NCBI GenBank assembly: GCA_900466575.1
Contig: UBMP01000009.1
Location: 186,001 to 250,000 of the forward strand
Length of the DNA stretch: 64,000 bases
Direction: 5' to 3'
Source: Hyphomicrobiales bacterium
GTDB taxonomy: Bacteria; Pseudomonadota; Alphaproteobacteria; Rhizobiales; Rhizobiaceae
The first letter of the stretch is position 1; each line of letters starts with the position of its first letter. This document shows positions 43,339-51,344 of this stretch, piece by piece. The notes beneath the pieces were generated by a model, which searched no databases, had not been told where the DNA came from, and was given only the letters and a program-made list of their open reading frames with translations. Both the position numbers and the translations under genes were made by a program.

Positions 43339-43704
43339 ATGTCCGCCTGCCCCAGTCATGTCATCGCATTCACCGCTGGCTCTATCGACGCCAAAGAGAC
43401 AATCACATCGGATCCTGCGGTCGTAGACCGACCATACAAGGCAACGAGTTGGCGCTTCTTCGAGAAGCCCGGGACAGGTCATCTGTCTGGAATATGGGAA
43501 GCCGAACCGCATTTGGAGCGGGTCCACTGCGACTATGATGAAATGTGCCATATCCTTGAGGGCGTCGTGAGACTGACCGACGCTAACGGGCAATCCCAAA
43601 CCTTTCGCGCAGGCGAAACCTTTGTCGTCGCATCCGGCTTCCGCGGAACGTGGGAAAACCTTACTGCTGTCAAGAAGGTTTTCTTCATCTTGAAGGACCG
43701 CTAA
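43339..43704 (+). CDS. Small cupin (DUF861 family)
   Basis: 121-residue cupin with VHCDYDEMCHILEGVVRLTDANG, then AGETFVVASGFRGTWEN, the DUF861 barrel with E/C/H residues at the usual metal positions. Cupins of this type are often encoded next to amine-oxidising flavoproteins. The ATG at 43339 has GAGGA 6 nt upstream. It is distinct from the tandem pair at 38461-39182, being closer to the canonical family. Confidence 0.85.
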   Translation: MSACPSHVIAFTAGSIDAKETITSDPAVVDRPYKATSWRFFEKPGTGHLSGIWEAEPHLERVHCDYDEMCHILEGVVRLTDANGQSQTFRAGETFVVASGFRGTWENLTAVKKVFFILKDR

Positions 43705-43933
43705 GTTTCGGTACGCCGCACGCCCTCATGCCAAAGGGATTCCCGGTCCGTTTACCTGGATTCGTCAGCACTGATCAGGCTCTGAGAATTCGAATTTTCG
43801 TTCCACAGACATTGCGGGTCGCTACGCAACCCTGATGGGCTCTCAGGAGCATTCAGTGTCGAAATGCGATCCGATGTGGTGGCGAAACCGTTTTCGGGCC
43901 TTGGCGCTTTCCGCCGGATGCTTTAAGCGTCGG

Positions 43934-43954
43934 CGCCACTGTGAAACAGTGGCG
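43934..43954 (+). promoter_or_regulatory. Perfect hairpin abutting the ribosome-binding site of the M20 gene
   Basis: CGCCACTGT (43934-43942), loop GAA, ACAGTGGCG (43946-43954): a perfect 9-bp stem. Its last base starts the GGAG Shine-Dalgarno (43954-43957), and the ATG is at 43967. There is no U-run. It could reduce or gate ribosome access, or mark a processing site behind the cupin gene. Confidence 0.5.
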
Positions 43955-43966
43955 GAGACTAGAGTG

Positions 43967-45130
43967 ATGCTTGAAACCATTCGTCGAGATGATGTCGCAG
44001 ACCTTCTTACCGCCATGGTTGCCATCCCAAGCATCAATCCAGCCTTCCTGAAGCCTGATCTGCCGGCGGAATGGTTCTGCGAGGACCGATTGGCTGGCTT
44101 CGTTGCCGAATGGTTGCGCAAAGCTGGCATTGAGGCAGAGATCGAGGAAGTTTTGCCAGGCCGCCCAAATGTGGTGGCGCGGATTCGGGGTCAGGCAGGC
44201 GCGCCCAGCATGATCTGGGAAGGCCATCTCGATACGGTGCAGGTTGATGGCATGGAGGCGCCGTTTACTCCGCGTATCGAAGGCAATAGGCTGTATGGAC
44301 GCGGCTCAGTCGATGACAAGGGATGCCTTGCCATGTTCATGCTGGCGATGCGCGAGGTGCGCCGGCGAGGAACCGGCTGCGACCTGACCTTCGTGGCAGC
44401 GATCGACGAGGAGGTCACCTTCGAAGGCATTCAGCACCATATCCGCAAAGGTGCATTTTACGATCTCGGCATCGCCGGCGAGCCGACGGGCCTGCAGGTT
44501 GTCAGTGCGTGCAAGGGCGTGATCCGCTTCGTCATAGAGGTGCAGGGCCGCAGTGCGCATTCGGCGCGACCGGAGGAAGGTGCGAGCGCAATTCTCGCGG
44601 CTGCCGATCTCGTTACCCATCTCACGGACTATATGGCTTCCACCGAGAGCGTCCATCCGCTCCTCGGTCGACGGACGTTGACCTGCACGCTGATGCAGGC
44701 CGGGGAAGGGGCCAATAGCGTGCCGTCACGTGCGCACCTGACCTATGACTTCCGCACCCTGCCGGACCAGACGGGACAGGATGCATGGAACGAAATCGCT
44801 GCCGTGGTGGAGGCCTTTTCGGCTGCCCGCACCGATGGCGTCCGCTTTGTGATGCATCCATCCTTCATCGATTCGATCTCGATGGAAGTGGACCATGACA
44901 GCCGGATCGTCCGGGAACTGTCGAAGATCGTCGGCGAGGCGGGCTATCAGACCGAGGTCGTCGGCGTTCCCTATGGCTCTGACGCCAGCAAGCTTACTCG
45001 TGCCGGCACGCCCTGCGTGATCTTCGGACCGGGGCGCATCGAGCAGGCACATGCGATCGACGAGCACGTCGACATGGACGAGGTTGCGCGTGGCGCCGCA
45101 ATGCTCGTGACACTGGCCGAACGGCTATAG
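43967..45130 (+). CDS. M20 family metallo-amidohydrolase (ArgE/DapE/ACY1-like)
   Basis: 387-residue zinc hydrolase with metal ligands H87 and D116 (WEGHLDTV, GRGSVDDKG) and the DEEVTFEG segment holding the catalytic Glu148 and metal-binding Glu149. A dimerisation domain follows with SACKGVIRFVIEVQGRSAHS, and the C-terminal metal His is in EQAHAIDEHVD. It would deacylate an N-acyl amino acid or cleave a dipeptide. ATG 43967 is chosen from the family N-terminus; the frame is open upstream from 43835. It converges with the hydrolase gene at 45125 with a 6-bp overlap. Confidence 0.9.
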   Translation: MLETIRRDDVADLLTAMVAIPSINPAFLKPDLPAEWFCEDRLAGFVAEWLRKAGIEAEIEEVLPGRPNVVARIRGQAGAPSMIWEGHLDTVQVDGMEAPFTPRIEGNRLYGRGSVDDKGCLAMFMLAMREVRRRGTGCDLTFVAAIDEEVTFEGIQHHIRKGAFYDLGIAGEPTGLQVVSACKGVIRFVIEVQGRSAHSARPEEGASAILAAADLVTHLTDYMASTESVHPLLGRRTLTCTLMQAGEGANSVPSRAHLTYDFRTLPDQTGQDAWNEIAAVVEAFSAARTDGVRFVMHPSFIDSISMEVDHDSRIVRELSKIVGEAGYQTEVVGVPYGSDASKLTRAGTPCVIFGPGRIEQAHAIDEHVDMDEVARGAAMLVTLAERL

Positions 45131-45862
45131 CTGCGGCGGCGGTAAGCCTGCCTCGACATGGAGCAGGGCGGCTTCCACATGCCGCTTGCCGTTTCGCAGC
45201 GAGAAGCGGCCATGTCCGGGCAGGAAGCGATCGAAGTCCAGGCCCGACAAAATACGGATCGAGGCCAGCGTCTTCGAGACGCTGCAATCCTTGATGTCCT
45301 GCAGGATTACTTTGCCATCGGCGAATAGGGCGTCGCCGGCCACAAGACTGCGAATGCCCTTCTGCTCAACGACATAGCAGCAATGGTCATCGCTGTGGCC
45401 TGGCGTTTCTTGTAGTGTCACTGAAATATCGCCGAGCGTGAAGGTCGCACCGTTCGGGAGCACCCGGTCGATTCTCGGCGCGCTCCATTGGTACTCGGTG
45501 GGGTAGAACTTTCCGCGCACCCGGTCGAGACTGATCAGCCGTTCGTCATTCGCCGTGAGAATACGCGCCGTTTCGGGGCCAGTGACCACCTCAAGCGCGG
45601 GAAAACGCGCCGTCAGTGCAGCCGCGCCGCCGGAATGATCGGCGTGGCCATGCGTCAGGAATAGCGTCCTTAAACCCGAGGGATCGAGTCCGCCTTGTTG
45701 CATCGCCGATATCAGCCCCTCGATATCGCGACCGGCGCCGGCGTCGAAAATGTGATGGTGGTTGCCATCGGTAAACAGAAAGACATTGCAGTCATATGCG
45801 TCACTGAGATCGAAGCCGCTGGCCCCGCTCAGGACAAGATGCAGCGTATCCGTGATTTTCAT
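45125..45862 (-). CDS. Metallo-beta-lactamase-fold hydrolase
   Basis: 245-residue MBL-fold protein with the metal motif THGHADHSGG (H71, H73, D75, H76), then TPGHSDDHCCYV and the C-terminal FLPGHG. This is the glyoxalase-II-like branch, which hydrolyses thioesters, lactones or other esters. It overlaps the IclR gene by 4 bp and is probably co-transcribed with it leftwards. Its substrate is unknown; a role in opening a lactone or ester formed from the divergent transporter's substrate is possible. Confidence 0.85.
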   Translation of the reverse strand: MKITDTLHLVLSGASGFDLSDAYDCNVFLFTDGNHHHIFDAGAGRDIEGLISAMQQGGLDPSGLRTLFLTHGHADHSGGAAALTARFPALEVVTGPETARILTANDERLISLDRVRGKFYPTEYQWSAPRIDRVLPNGATFTLGDISVTLQETPGHSDDHCCYVVEQKGIRSLVAGDALFADGKVILQDIKDCSVSKTLASIRILSGLDFDRFLPGHGRFSLRNGKRHVEAALLHVEAGLPPPQL

Positions 45863-46638
45863 GTGTCCGGCCCGCCCTTGGAAGTCAGTTCCGCTGCCGC
45901 ATGCTTGAGGCTATTGAGATAAGACTGCCGGTGTTTCAGGCCGTCGTCGCGAGGTGCGACAAGACAGACGGTGGCGATGACCTTGCCGTCCGCGGCCTTG
46001 ACCGGCACGGCGAAGCAATGCGTGAAACTGTCGACGATGCTGTTGAAGGTGAATTCGCCGGCGGCCACGGCGCCGCGCACCTCAGCAATGAATTGTTCAG
46101 GCGGCAGCCACTCGCCGTTCGGCAGTCGGAAATCCTCAGCGGGGATGAAATCAAGGATCTCCGCATCGCTCATATCGCCGACCAGCAGCCGCCCCGAGGC
46201 AGTCCAGGGAATCGGCACGGGGCGGCCGACATCCGAGGAAATGCGAAAGGGGCGGGCGCCCTCGCGCATCCGCACGACCGCGTATTTGTTACCGTCGAGC
46301 ATGCAGAATTGGGCCGTCTCACGCGTCTCCGAAGCGAGCTGGTCCAGCACCCGGTCGCATTCGCGCATGAAGTCGAAATGATCTTCGTAGGCGGCGCCGA
46401 GGAAATAGAGCTTGCGGCCGAGATAGATGCGGCCTTCGGCGCCGGTATATTCGACGATGCCGTTCCGCAGCAGCAGGTTGACGAGTTCGTAGACCGAAGA
46501 GCGCGGAGCGCCGATCTGCGCAGCGATCTCGTTCGGCTTGGCGGGTTCGCGCCTCACGCGCAGGAATTCGAGTATTTCGAAAGCACGGTCCAGCCCCCGC
46601 GCGCGCTTCGAGATCGTCTCGTCATTGACTGCGTCCAT
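45859..46638 (-). CDS. IclR-family regulator
   Basis: 259-residue regulator. The N-terminal winged helix (about 8-70) reads RAFEILEFLRVRREPAKPNEIAAQIGAPRSSVYELVNLLLRNGIV. A C-terminal IclR effector domain follows, with AQFCMLDGNKYAVVRM, RPVPIPWTASGRLLV and AVPVKAADGKVIATVCLVAP. The ATG at 46638 has AAGG nearby and gives the usual length; in-frame ATGs at 46656, 46728 and 46746 would add a tail. It is divergent from the ribose-type ABC operon, with a TGTCC inverted repeat between them, so it probably controls that operon. Confidence 0.85.
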   Translation of the reverse strand: MDAVNDETISKRARGLDRAFEILEFLRVRREPAKPNEIAAQIGAPRSSVYELVNLLLRNGIVEYTGAEGRIYLGRKLYFLGAAYEDHFDFMRECDRVLDQLASETRETAQFCMLDGNKYAVVRMREGARPFRISSDVGRPVPIPWTASGRLLVGDMSDAEILDFIPAEDFRLPNGEWLPPEQFIAEVRGAVAAGEFTFNSIVDSFTHCFAVPVKAADGKVIATVCLVAPRDDGLKHRQSYLNSLKHAAAELTSKGGPDT

Positions 46639-46739
46639 CCGACCTTCGTCCTTCATCCCGTGTTTGCCGCTGTTCTGGCCCACGATTAAAAATTTGGCAA
46701 CGGGCTTGCCAGCGTCGCGATTTTGCATAATAGTCTCGG

Positions 46740-46778
46740 TGTCCATTATTGTGATCAGATGTCCAATATAACGGACAT
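46740..46778. promoter_or_regulatory. Putative IclR operator
   Basis: ATGTCC (46759-46764) and GGACAT (46773-46778) form an inverted repeat with an 8-bp spacer. A third half-site, TGTCC, lies at 46740-46744. The block sits between the IclR start and the ribose-type binding-protein gene. An ATTGTGATCAGA segment (46748-46759) resembles the palindrome upstream of the first GntR gene but is imperfect. Confidence 0.5.
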
Positions 46779-46832
46779 AACGAAAATTCACGCGCTGATC
46801 AAGTCGGCGAAGTCGAAACGGGAACGAAAAAG

Positions 46833-47900
46833 ATGAAACTGGAAATAGGGAGTTTTCTGTCCAGCCGCCGCACGCTCATGGCGGGTGTCGGCATGCTCGC
46901 CCTGGCGATCACCGGATTTGCCGATCAGGCCGCCGCTGCCGCCAAATGCATCAAGGGCGACCGCAAGGCGCCTTACACAGTGGGGTGGGCCAACATCTAC
47001 TCCGTGCCGACCTGGATGAAGCAGACCGAGGGCACGATCACGGCGGAAGTCGAGGAACTGAAGAAGGCCGGTCTCGTCAAGGATCTCAAGATCACCGATG
47101 CCCAGGGCAATGCCCAGACGCAGATCCAGCAGATCCAGTCGATGATCGACGCCAATCTCGATGCGATCATCATCGAGGCCGGTTCGTCGACAGCGCTCAA
47201 CCGCGTCATCGCGGATGCCTGCGCCAAGGGTATCGCCGTCGTCAATTTCGACAGCCTTGTCGATACCGATGAGCTGACCGCCAAGATCAACACCGACTCC
47301 AACGAATGGGGCAAGGCGGCCGCCGAATGGATGGTCAAGCAGCTGAACGGCAAGGGCAAGATCATCATCATGAACGGCCCGGCCGGCATCTCCGTCAGCG
47401 ACGACCGCCGTAAGGGCGCCCAGCCGGTGCTGGACGCCAACAAGGGCCTCCAAATCATCACCGAGACGAATACCGAATACAACGTCGCCCCCGCGCAGGA
47501 AGCGATGACCAACCTGCTGTTCGCAAACCCGGAAATCGACGGCGTGCTATCGCTCGGCGGCGCGCTGTCTGCCGGTTCGATTATGGCCTTCGATCGCCAG
47601 GGCCGCGAGCAGGTGCCGATCACCGGCGAGAATGCTCGCCAGTTCCTTGAGCTTTGGAAGGAAAAGAAGATCAAGGGCTGGGCGACCATGCAGCCGAACT
47701 GGCTGGGTGCGCTGTCGGTCTATACCGCCGTCCAAGCGCTCGAGGGCAAGAACGTTCCGGCCTTCGTGAAGGTGCCGCTGCCGGTCATCGACGATTCCAA
47801 CATCGATACGTTCCTGGCCCGCGCCGACAAGTTTCCGGCAGATGGCTATATCTATTCGGAATATGACAAGGCCCTGTTCGACAAACTGCTCGCGCAGTAA
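46833..47900 (+). CDS. Ribose-type ABC solute-binding protein (peripla_BP_4)
   Basis: 355-residue periplasmic binding protein of the sugar family. The signal peptide (RRTLMAGVGMLALAITGFADQAAAAA) begins with twin arginines, but the downstream pattern is ordinary. Two Rossmann-like lobes contain QIQQIQSMIDANLDAIIIEAGS and FANPEIDGVLSLGGALSAGSI. The family binds sugars but also autoinducer-2, inositol and other polar solutes. Downstream enzymes act on D-amino-acid derivatives, so the ligand may not be a simple sugar. It is the first gene of the rightward operon. Confidence 0.9.
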   Translation: MKLEIGSFLSSRRTLMAGVGMLALAITGFADQAAAAAKCIKGDRKAPYTVGWANIYSVPTWMKQTEGTITAEVEELKKAGLVKDLKITDAQGNAQTQIQQIQSMIDANLDAIIIEAGSSTALNRVIADACAKGIAVVNFDSLVDTDELTAKINTDSNEWGKAAAEWMVKQLNGKGKIIIMNGPAGISVSDDRRKGAQPVLDANKGLQIITETNTEYNVAPAQEAMTNLLFANPEIDGVLSLGGALSAGSIMAFDRQGREQVPITGENARQFLELWKEKKIKGWATMQPNWLGALSVYTAVQALEGKNVPAFVKVPLPVIDDSNIDTFLARADKFPADGYIYSEYDKALFDKLLAQ

Positions 47901-47929
47901 GGTCGGTCTCTCCGAATGAGGAATGAAGC

Positions 47930-49438
47930 ATGACGAGCGACCGATCGCCCGTGGTGGAAGCACGCGTCCTGTCCAAGGGCTTCTTCGGCAATCCCGTCCT
48001 CAAGGGCGTCAGCATCTCGCTCCTGGCGGGGCGGGTGCATGCGCTGCTGGGCGAGAACGGCGCGGGAAAGTCGACGCTCATCAACCTGCTGTCCGGCGCG
48101 CTGGTGCCGGACGCAGGCGAGGTGCTGATCGATGGCAAGTCCACCGGCCGCTACGACCCTAAGGCGGCCCGTGCGGCGGGCATCGCAGTCGTCCAGCAGG
48201 AACTCAGCCTGACGGCGGAACTGTCGATCGCCGAGAATATCGGCCTAGGTGCCTATCCGCTGCGCCTCGGTCTCATCGACTACAAGGCCCTTCGCGAGCG
48301 CGCGGCGGAAGCCTGCGCCCTGGTCGGGCTGACCGAACCGCTCGACATGCCGGTCGGCGATCTCGCGCTCGGCCGCCGGCAGATGGTGGAAATCGCCAAG
48401 GCGCTCTATCGCAAGCCGCGCGTCTTGATCCTCGACGAACCGACCTCTTCGCTGTCTGCGCATGAGGCGGGCGTGCTGTCCGGTCTCGTCCGCAGGCTGG
48501 CGAGCGAGCGTGTGGCAATTCTCTATATTTCCCACCGGCTCGACGAAGTGCGTTCGCTCTGCGACCATGTCACGATCCTCAAGGATGGCATCGTCACGGC
48601 CGACCAGAGCCTCTCGGGCGTCGACGGGCAGAGTCTCGTGCGGCTGATGGTCGGCCGCGATCCCGGCGATCTCTTTCCCCCCCACCAGACCAACAAGGCC
48701 GGCGCACGGCGTATCGCCGTCGAGGGCTTTGCGGCAGGCATGGTTCGCGACGTGAACTTTTCGGCGAATGCGGGCGAGATCGTCGGCATCGGCGGACTTG
48801 TCGGCCAAGGGCAGGAGGATTTCCTGCTCGGCCTTTACGGTGCCATTCCCGCCAGTGCGGGCGAGGCCGAAATCAGCGGCAGGCCGGGCCTGGCCACATC
48901 TGTCGGAGCGGCCAACGCGCTCGGCCTTGCCTATGTGCCGGCCGACCGCAAGAAGGAAGGCCTGGTCCTGACCCACTCCATCGCCGCCAATCTGATCCTG
49001 CCGTCGCTCGGCCAGAAAATGAAAAATGGCATGCGCGATCGGGGTGCCGAGCGCAACCTGATTGCCAGTCTCGCCAAGCGGCTCGACATCAAGGGTGACA
49101 CGGGCCGCGCCGTCCAGGCGCTGTCCGGCGGTAACCAGCAAAAGGTGGCGCTGGCCAAATGGCTGCCAAAGACCCCGTCCATCCTGCTGCTCAACGACCC
49201 CACGCGCGGTGTCGACATCGAGACCAAAAGGGAAATCTACCTGATGCTGCAGGGCTTCGCCGCCGAGGGCAAGCTGGTGATCCTCCTGAGTTCGGACACG
49301 CCGGAACTCGTACATCTCTGTGATCGCGTGCTGGTGTTCAGCGAAGGCCGCGTGGTCCGCTCGCTGGAACGCGGCGCGATTACCGAAGAGGCGATCGTCG
49401 GTGCGGCCATGGGCCTCGAACGGAGCGAAGTGGCATGA
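47930..49438 (+). CDS. Ribose-type ABC transporter ATPase (RbsA-like, two NBDs)
   Basis: 502-residue fused ATPase. NBD1 has Walker A GENGAGKST, a signature-like LALGRRQMVEIAKAL and Walker B LILDEPTSSLS. NBD2 starts near residue 255 with a degenerate Walker A (GIGGLVGQGQ), then LSGGNQQKVALAKWL and LLLNDPTRGVDI, where Asn-Asp replaces the usual Asp-Glu, as is common in this family. It energises the two permease subunits. It overlaps the first permease gene by 4 bp. Confidence 0.93.
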   Translation: MTSDRSPVVEARVLSKGFFGNPVLKGVSISLLAGRVHALLGENGAGKSTLINLLSGALVPDAGEVLIDGKSTGRYDPKAARAAGIAVVQQELSLTAELSIAENIGLGAYPLRLGLIDYKALRERAAEACALVGLTEPLDMPVGDLALGRRQMVEIAKALYRKPRVLILDEPTSSLSAHEAGVLSGLVRRLASERVAILYISHRLDEVRSLCDHVTILKDGIVTADQSLSGVDGQSLVRLMVGRDPGDLFPPHQTNKAGARRIAVEGFAAGMVRDVNFSANAGEIVGIGGLVGQGQEDFLLGLYGAIPASAGEAEISGRPGLATSVGAANALGLAYVPADRKKEGLVLTHSIAANLILPSLGQKMKNGMRDRGAERNLIASLAKRLDIKGDTGRAVQALSGGNQQKVALAKWLPKTPSILLLNDPTRGVDIETKREIYLMLQGFAAEGKLVILLSSDTPELVHLCDRVLVFSEGRVVRSLERGAITEEAIVGAAMGLERSEVA

Positions 49439-50391
49439 GCGCGTTAACCTCCAATCTTTATATCGCCGTTCAGGGACGCCGCAATCGCGGCCTTGCCGGG
49501 ATCTATCTGCTCGTCTTCCTGCTGGTGGCACTTTATATCTTCCTGTCCCCCGGTATTCTTAGCGTCGCCGGCTTTTCCAAATTCACCCAGAACTGGTTTC
49601 CGCTGGCGCTGGTGACGCTGGCGCAGGCGCTCTTGATGCTCAACGGCGGCATATCGCTGGCTATCGGACCGATGGTCAGCCTCGGCGCGGTGATCGCAGC
49701 GACCACGATGGGCGGAGCGCTTGGCGTGCCCGGCGGAATCGTTGCCGCCGCCATCGCCGGGCTCGCGCTTGGTGCCCTGATGGGCCTCGTCGTCGCCTAT
49801 CTCCGGCTGCCGGCGATCATCGTTACGCTTGCAAGCTCCTTCATCATCGGCGGCATTGCGCTGATCGTGCTGCCCCGGCCCGGCGGGATCATTCCGCCCT
49901 GGTTCTCGGACTTGCTGGCGGGCAATGTTCCCACGGCATTCCTGCTGCTGGTGCTTGTGCTCGTCGCCTGGAAGATCTTCCTGATGACTCCGACCGGGCT
50001 TGGCATCTATGCCGCCGGCGATAATCCGGTGGGCGCCTACCGCTCCGGGGTGAGCGTCGATCGCGTCAAACTGATGGCCTTCGCCCTGTCCGGCCTGCTG
50101 ACGGCGCTGGCCGGCCTGTTCGTCGCGGCCCAGACGGGCTCCGGCGACCCGGTCATCGGCACGCCGTTCACCCTCAATTCCATCGCGGGCGCCGTGCTCG
50201 GCGGCGTCGGCTTCCTCGGCGGCAAGGGCACGATGCGTGGTGCCATCTGCGGCAGTCTCATCCTGTCGCTGATGATCAACGTCATGTTCTTCATGGGCTT
50301 TCCGCCGGTGGCGCAATATGTGGCGCAGGGGCTGATCATCGTTGGCGCGGTCGCCATTCCCAACCTTGTGGCACGATGGAGGCGAGCATGA
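49435..50391 (+). CDS. Ribose-type ABC permease 1 (RbsC-like)
   Basis: 318-residue permease with 8-10 hydrophobic segments and RbsC family blocks: MLNGGISLAIGPMVSLGAV, YLRLPAIIVTLASSFIIGG, GIYAAGDNPVGAYRSGV and GAVLGGVGFLGGKGTMRGA. It begins with an ATGA overlap with the ATPase gene and ends with one into the second permease gene. Two different permeases imply a heteromeric channel. Confidence 0.92.
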   Translation: MSALTSNLYIAVQGRRNRGLAGIYLLVFLLVALYIFLSPGILSVAGFSKFTQNWFPLALVTLAQALLMLNGGISLAIGPMVSLGAVIAATTMGGALGVPGGIVAAAIAGLALGALMGLVVAYLRLPAIIVTLASSFIIGGIALIVLPRPGGIIPPWFSDLLAGNVPTAFLLLVLVLVAWKIFLMTPTGLGIYAAGDNPVGAYRSGVSVDRVKLMAFALSGLLTALAGLFVAAQTGSGDPVIGTPFTLNSIAGAVLGGVGFLGGKGTMRGAICGSLILSLMINVMFFMGFPPVAQYVAQGLIIVGAVAIPNLVARWRRA

Positions 50392-51332
50392 ACGTCCTTG
50401 GCAAACTGATGCGCAACCCGCCGCTCCTGACGCTGATCCTTGTCGTCGCCGTGCTGGTGATTGCCAGCCTGACGCTGCGCGGCTTCGGCTCCTATGGCCA
50501 CCTGCGCTACATCATGGAACTGGCGGCCGTGATCGGCATCGTCGCGGCCGGCCAGACGCTGGTGATCCTGATGGGCGGCATCGACCTGTCGGCCGGCGCG
50601 ATCATGACGGTGACGGCGATCATGCTGCCGCTCCTGTCGCCCGCCTTCGATCCGACGGGCCTGATCGGCATCGTCGTCATCCTCGCCATCGCCACGCTGA
50701 TCGGCTTTCTCAACGGCGCGGGTGCGGCATGGCTCGGCGTGCCGCCGATCATCATGACGCTCGCCATGGCGACCTTCCTGCAGGGCCTGCTGGTCATCGT
50801 TGCCGGTGGCAGCGCGGTCTCGGTGACCAATGCGGCGGTGATCTGGCTCGGCCAGGGCCGTCTGTTCGGCATCTCCGCCAGCGTGATCCTCTGGGCGGTC
50901 GTCTCGGTCGCGGTCATCGTCCTCATTCATCGCATGCCGATCGGTGGACGTTTCCTGGCGCTCGGGGCAAATCCGGTGGCCGCACAGCTTTCCGGCGTCA
51001 GTGTCACGCGGCATACGCTGATCGTCTTCGCACTGTCCGGCTTCTTCGCGGGTGTCGCCGGCATCCTGATCCTCGGCATGAACCGGCAGGGCTATGTCGG
51101 CATCGGCGAGCCCTATGTCCTGACCTCGATCGCCGCCGTCGTGCTCGGGGGAACCTCGATCCTCGGCGGTCGCGGCACCTATGCCGGAACCATTCCCGGC
51201 GCGATCCTGCTCGTGACGACCACGGCGCTTATCACGGTGGTCAATGCCTCGGCCGGCTGGCGCAGCATCATGTTCGGAACGCTGATCCTGGGGCTGCTCC
51301 TGATTTCCGGGCGCGAAGCCCGCTCTCGATGA
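50388..51332 (+). CDS. Ribose-type ABC permease 2 (RbsC-like)
   Basis: 314-residue permease paralogous to the previous one: LVILMGGIDLSAGAIMTVTAI, GVPPIIMTLAMATFLQGL, LALGANPVAAQLSGV and AAVVLGGTSILGGRGTYAGT. ATG 50388 is chosen because GGAGG lies 6 nt upstream and it forms the ATGA overlap; ATG 50376 is in frame. Together with the first permease it forms the channel. Confidence 0.92.
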   Translation: MNVLGKLMRNPPLLTLILVVAVLVIASLTLRGFGSYGHLRYIMELAAVIGIVAAGQTLVILMGGIDLSAGAIMTVTAIMLPLLSPAFDPTGLIGIVVILAIATLIGFLNGAGAAWLGVPPIIMTLAMATFLQGLLVIVAGGSAVSVTNAAVIWLGQGRLFGISASVILWAVVSVAVIVLIHRMPIGGRFLALGANPVAAQLSGVSVTRHTLIVFALSGFFAGVAGILILGMNRQGYVGIGEPYVLTSIAAVVLGGTSILGGRGTYAGTIPGAILLVTTTALITVVNASAGWRSIMFGTLILGLLLISGREARSR

Positions 51333-51344
51333 TGGAAGGCTGAT

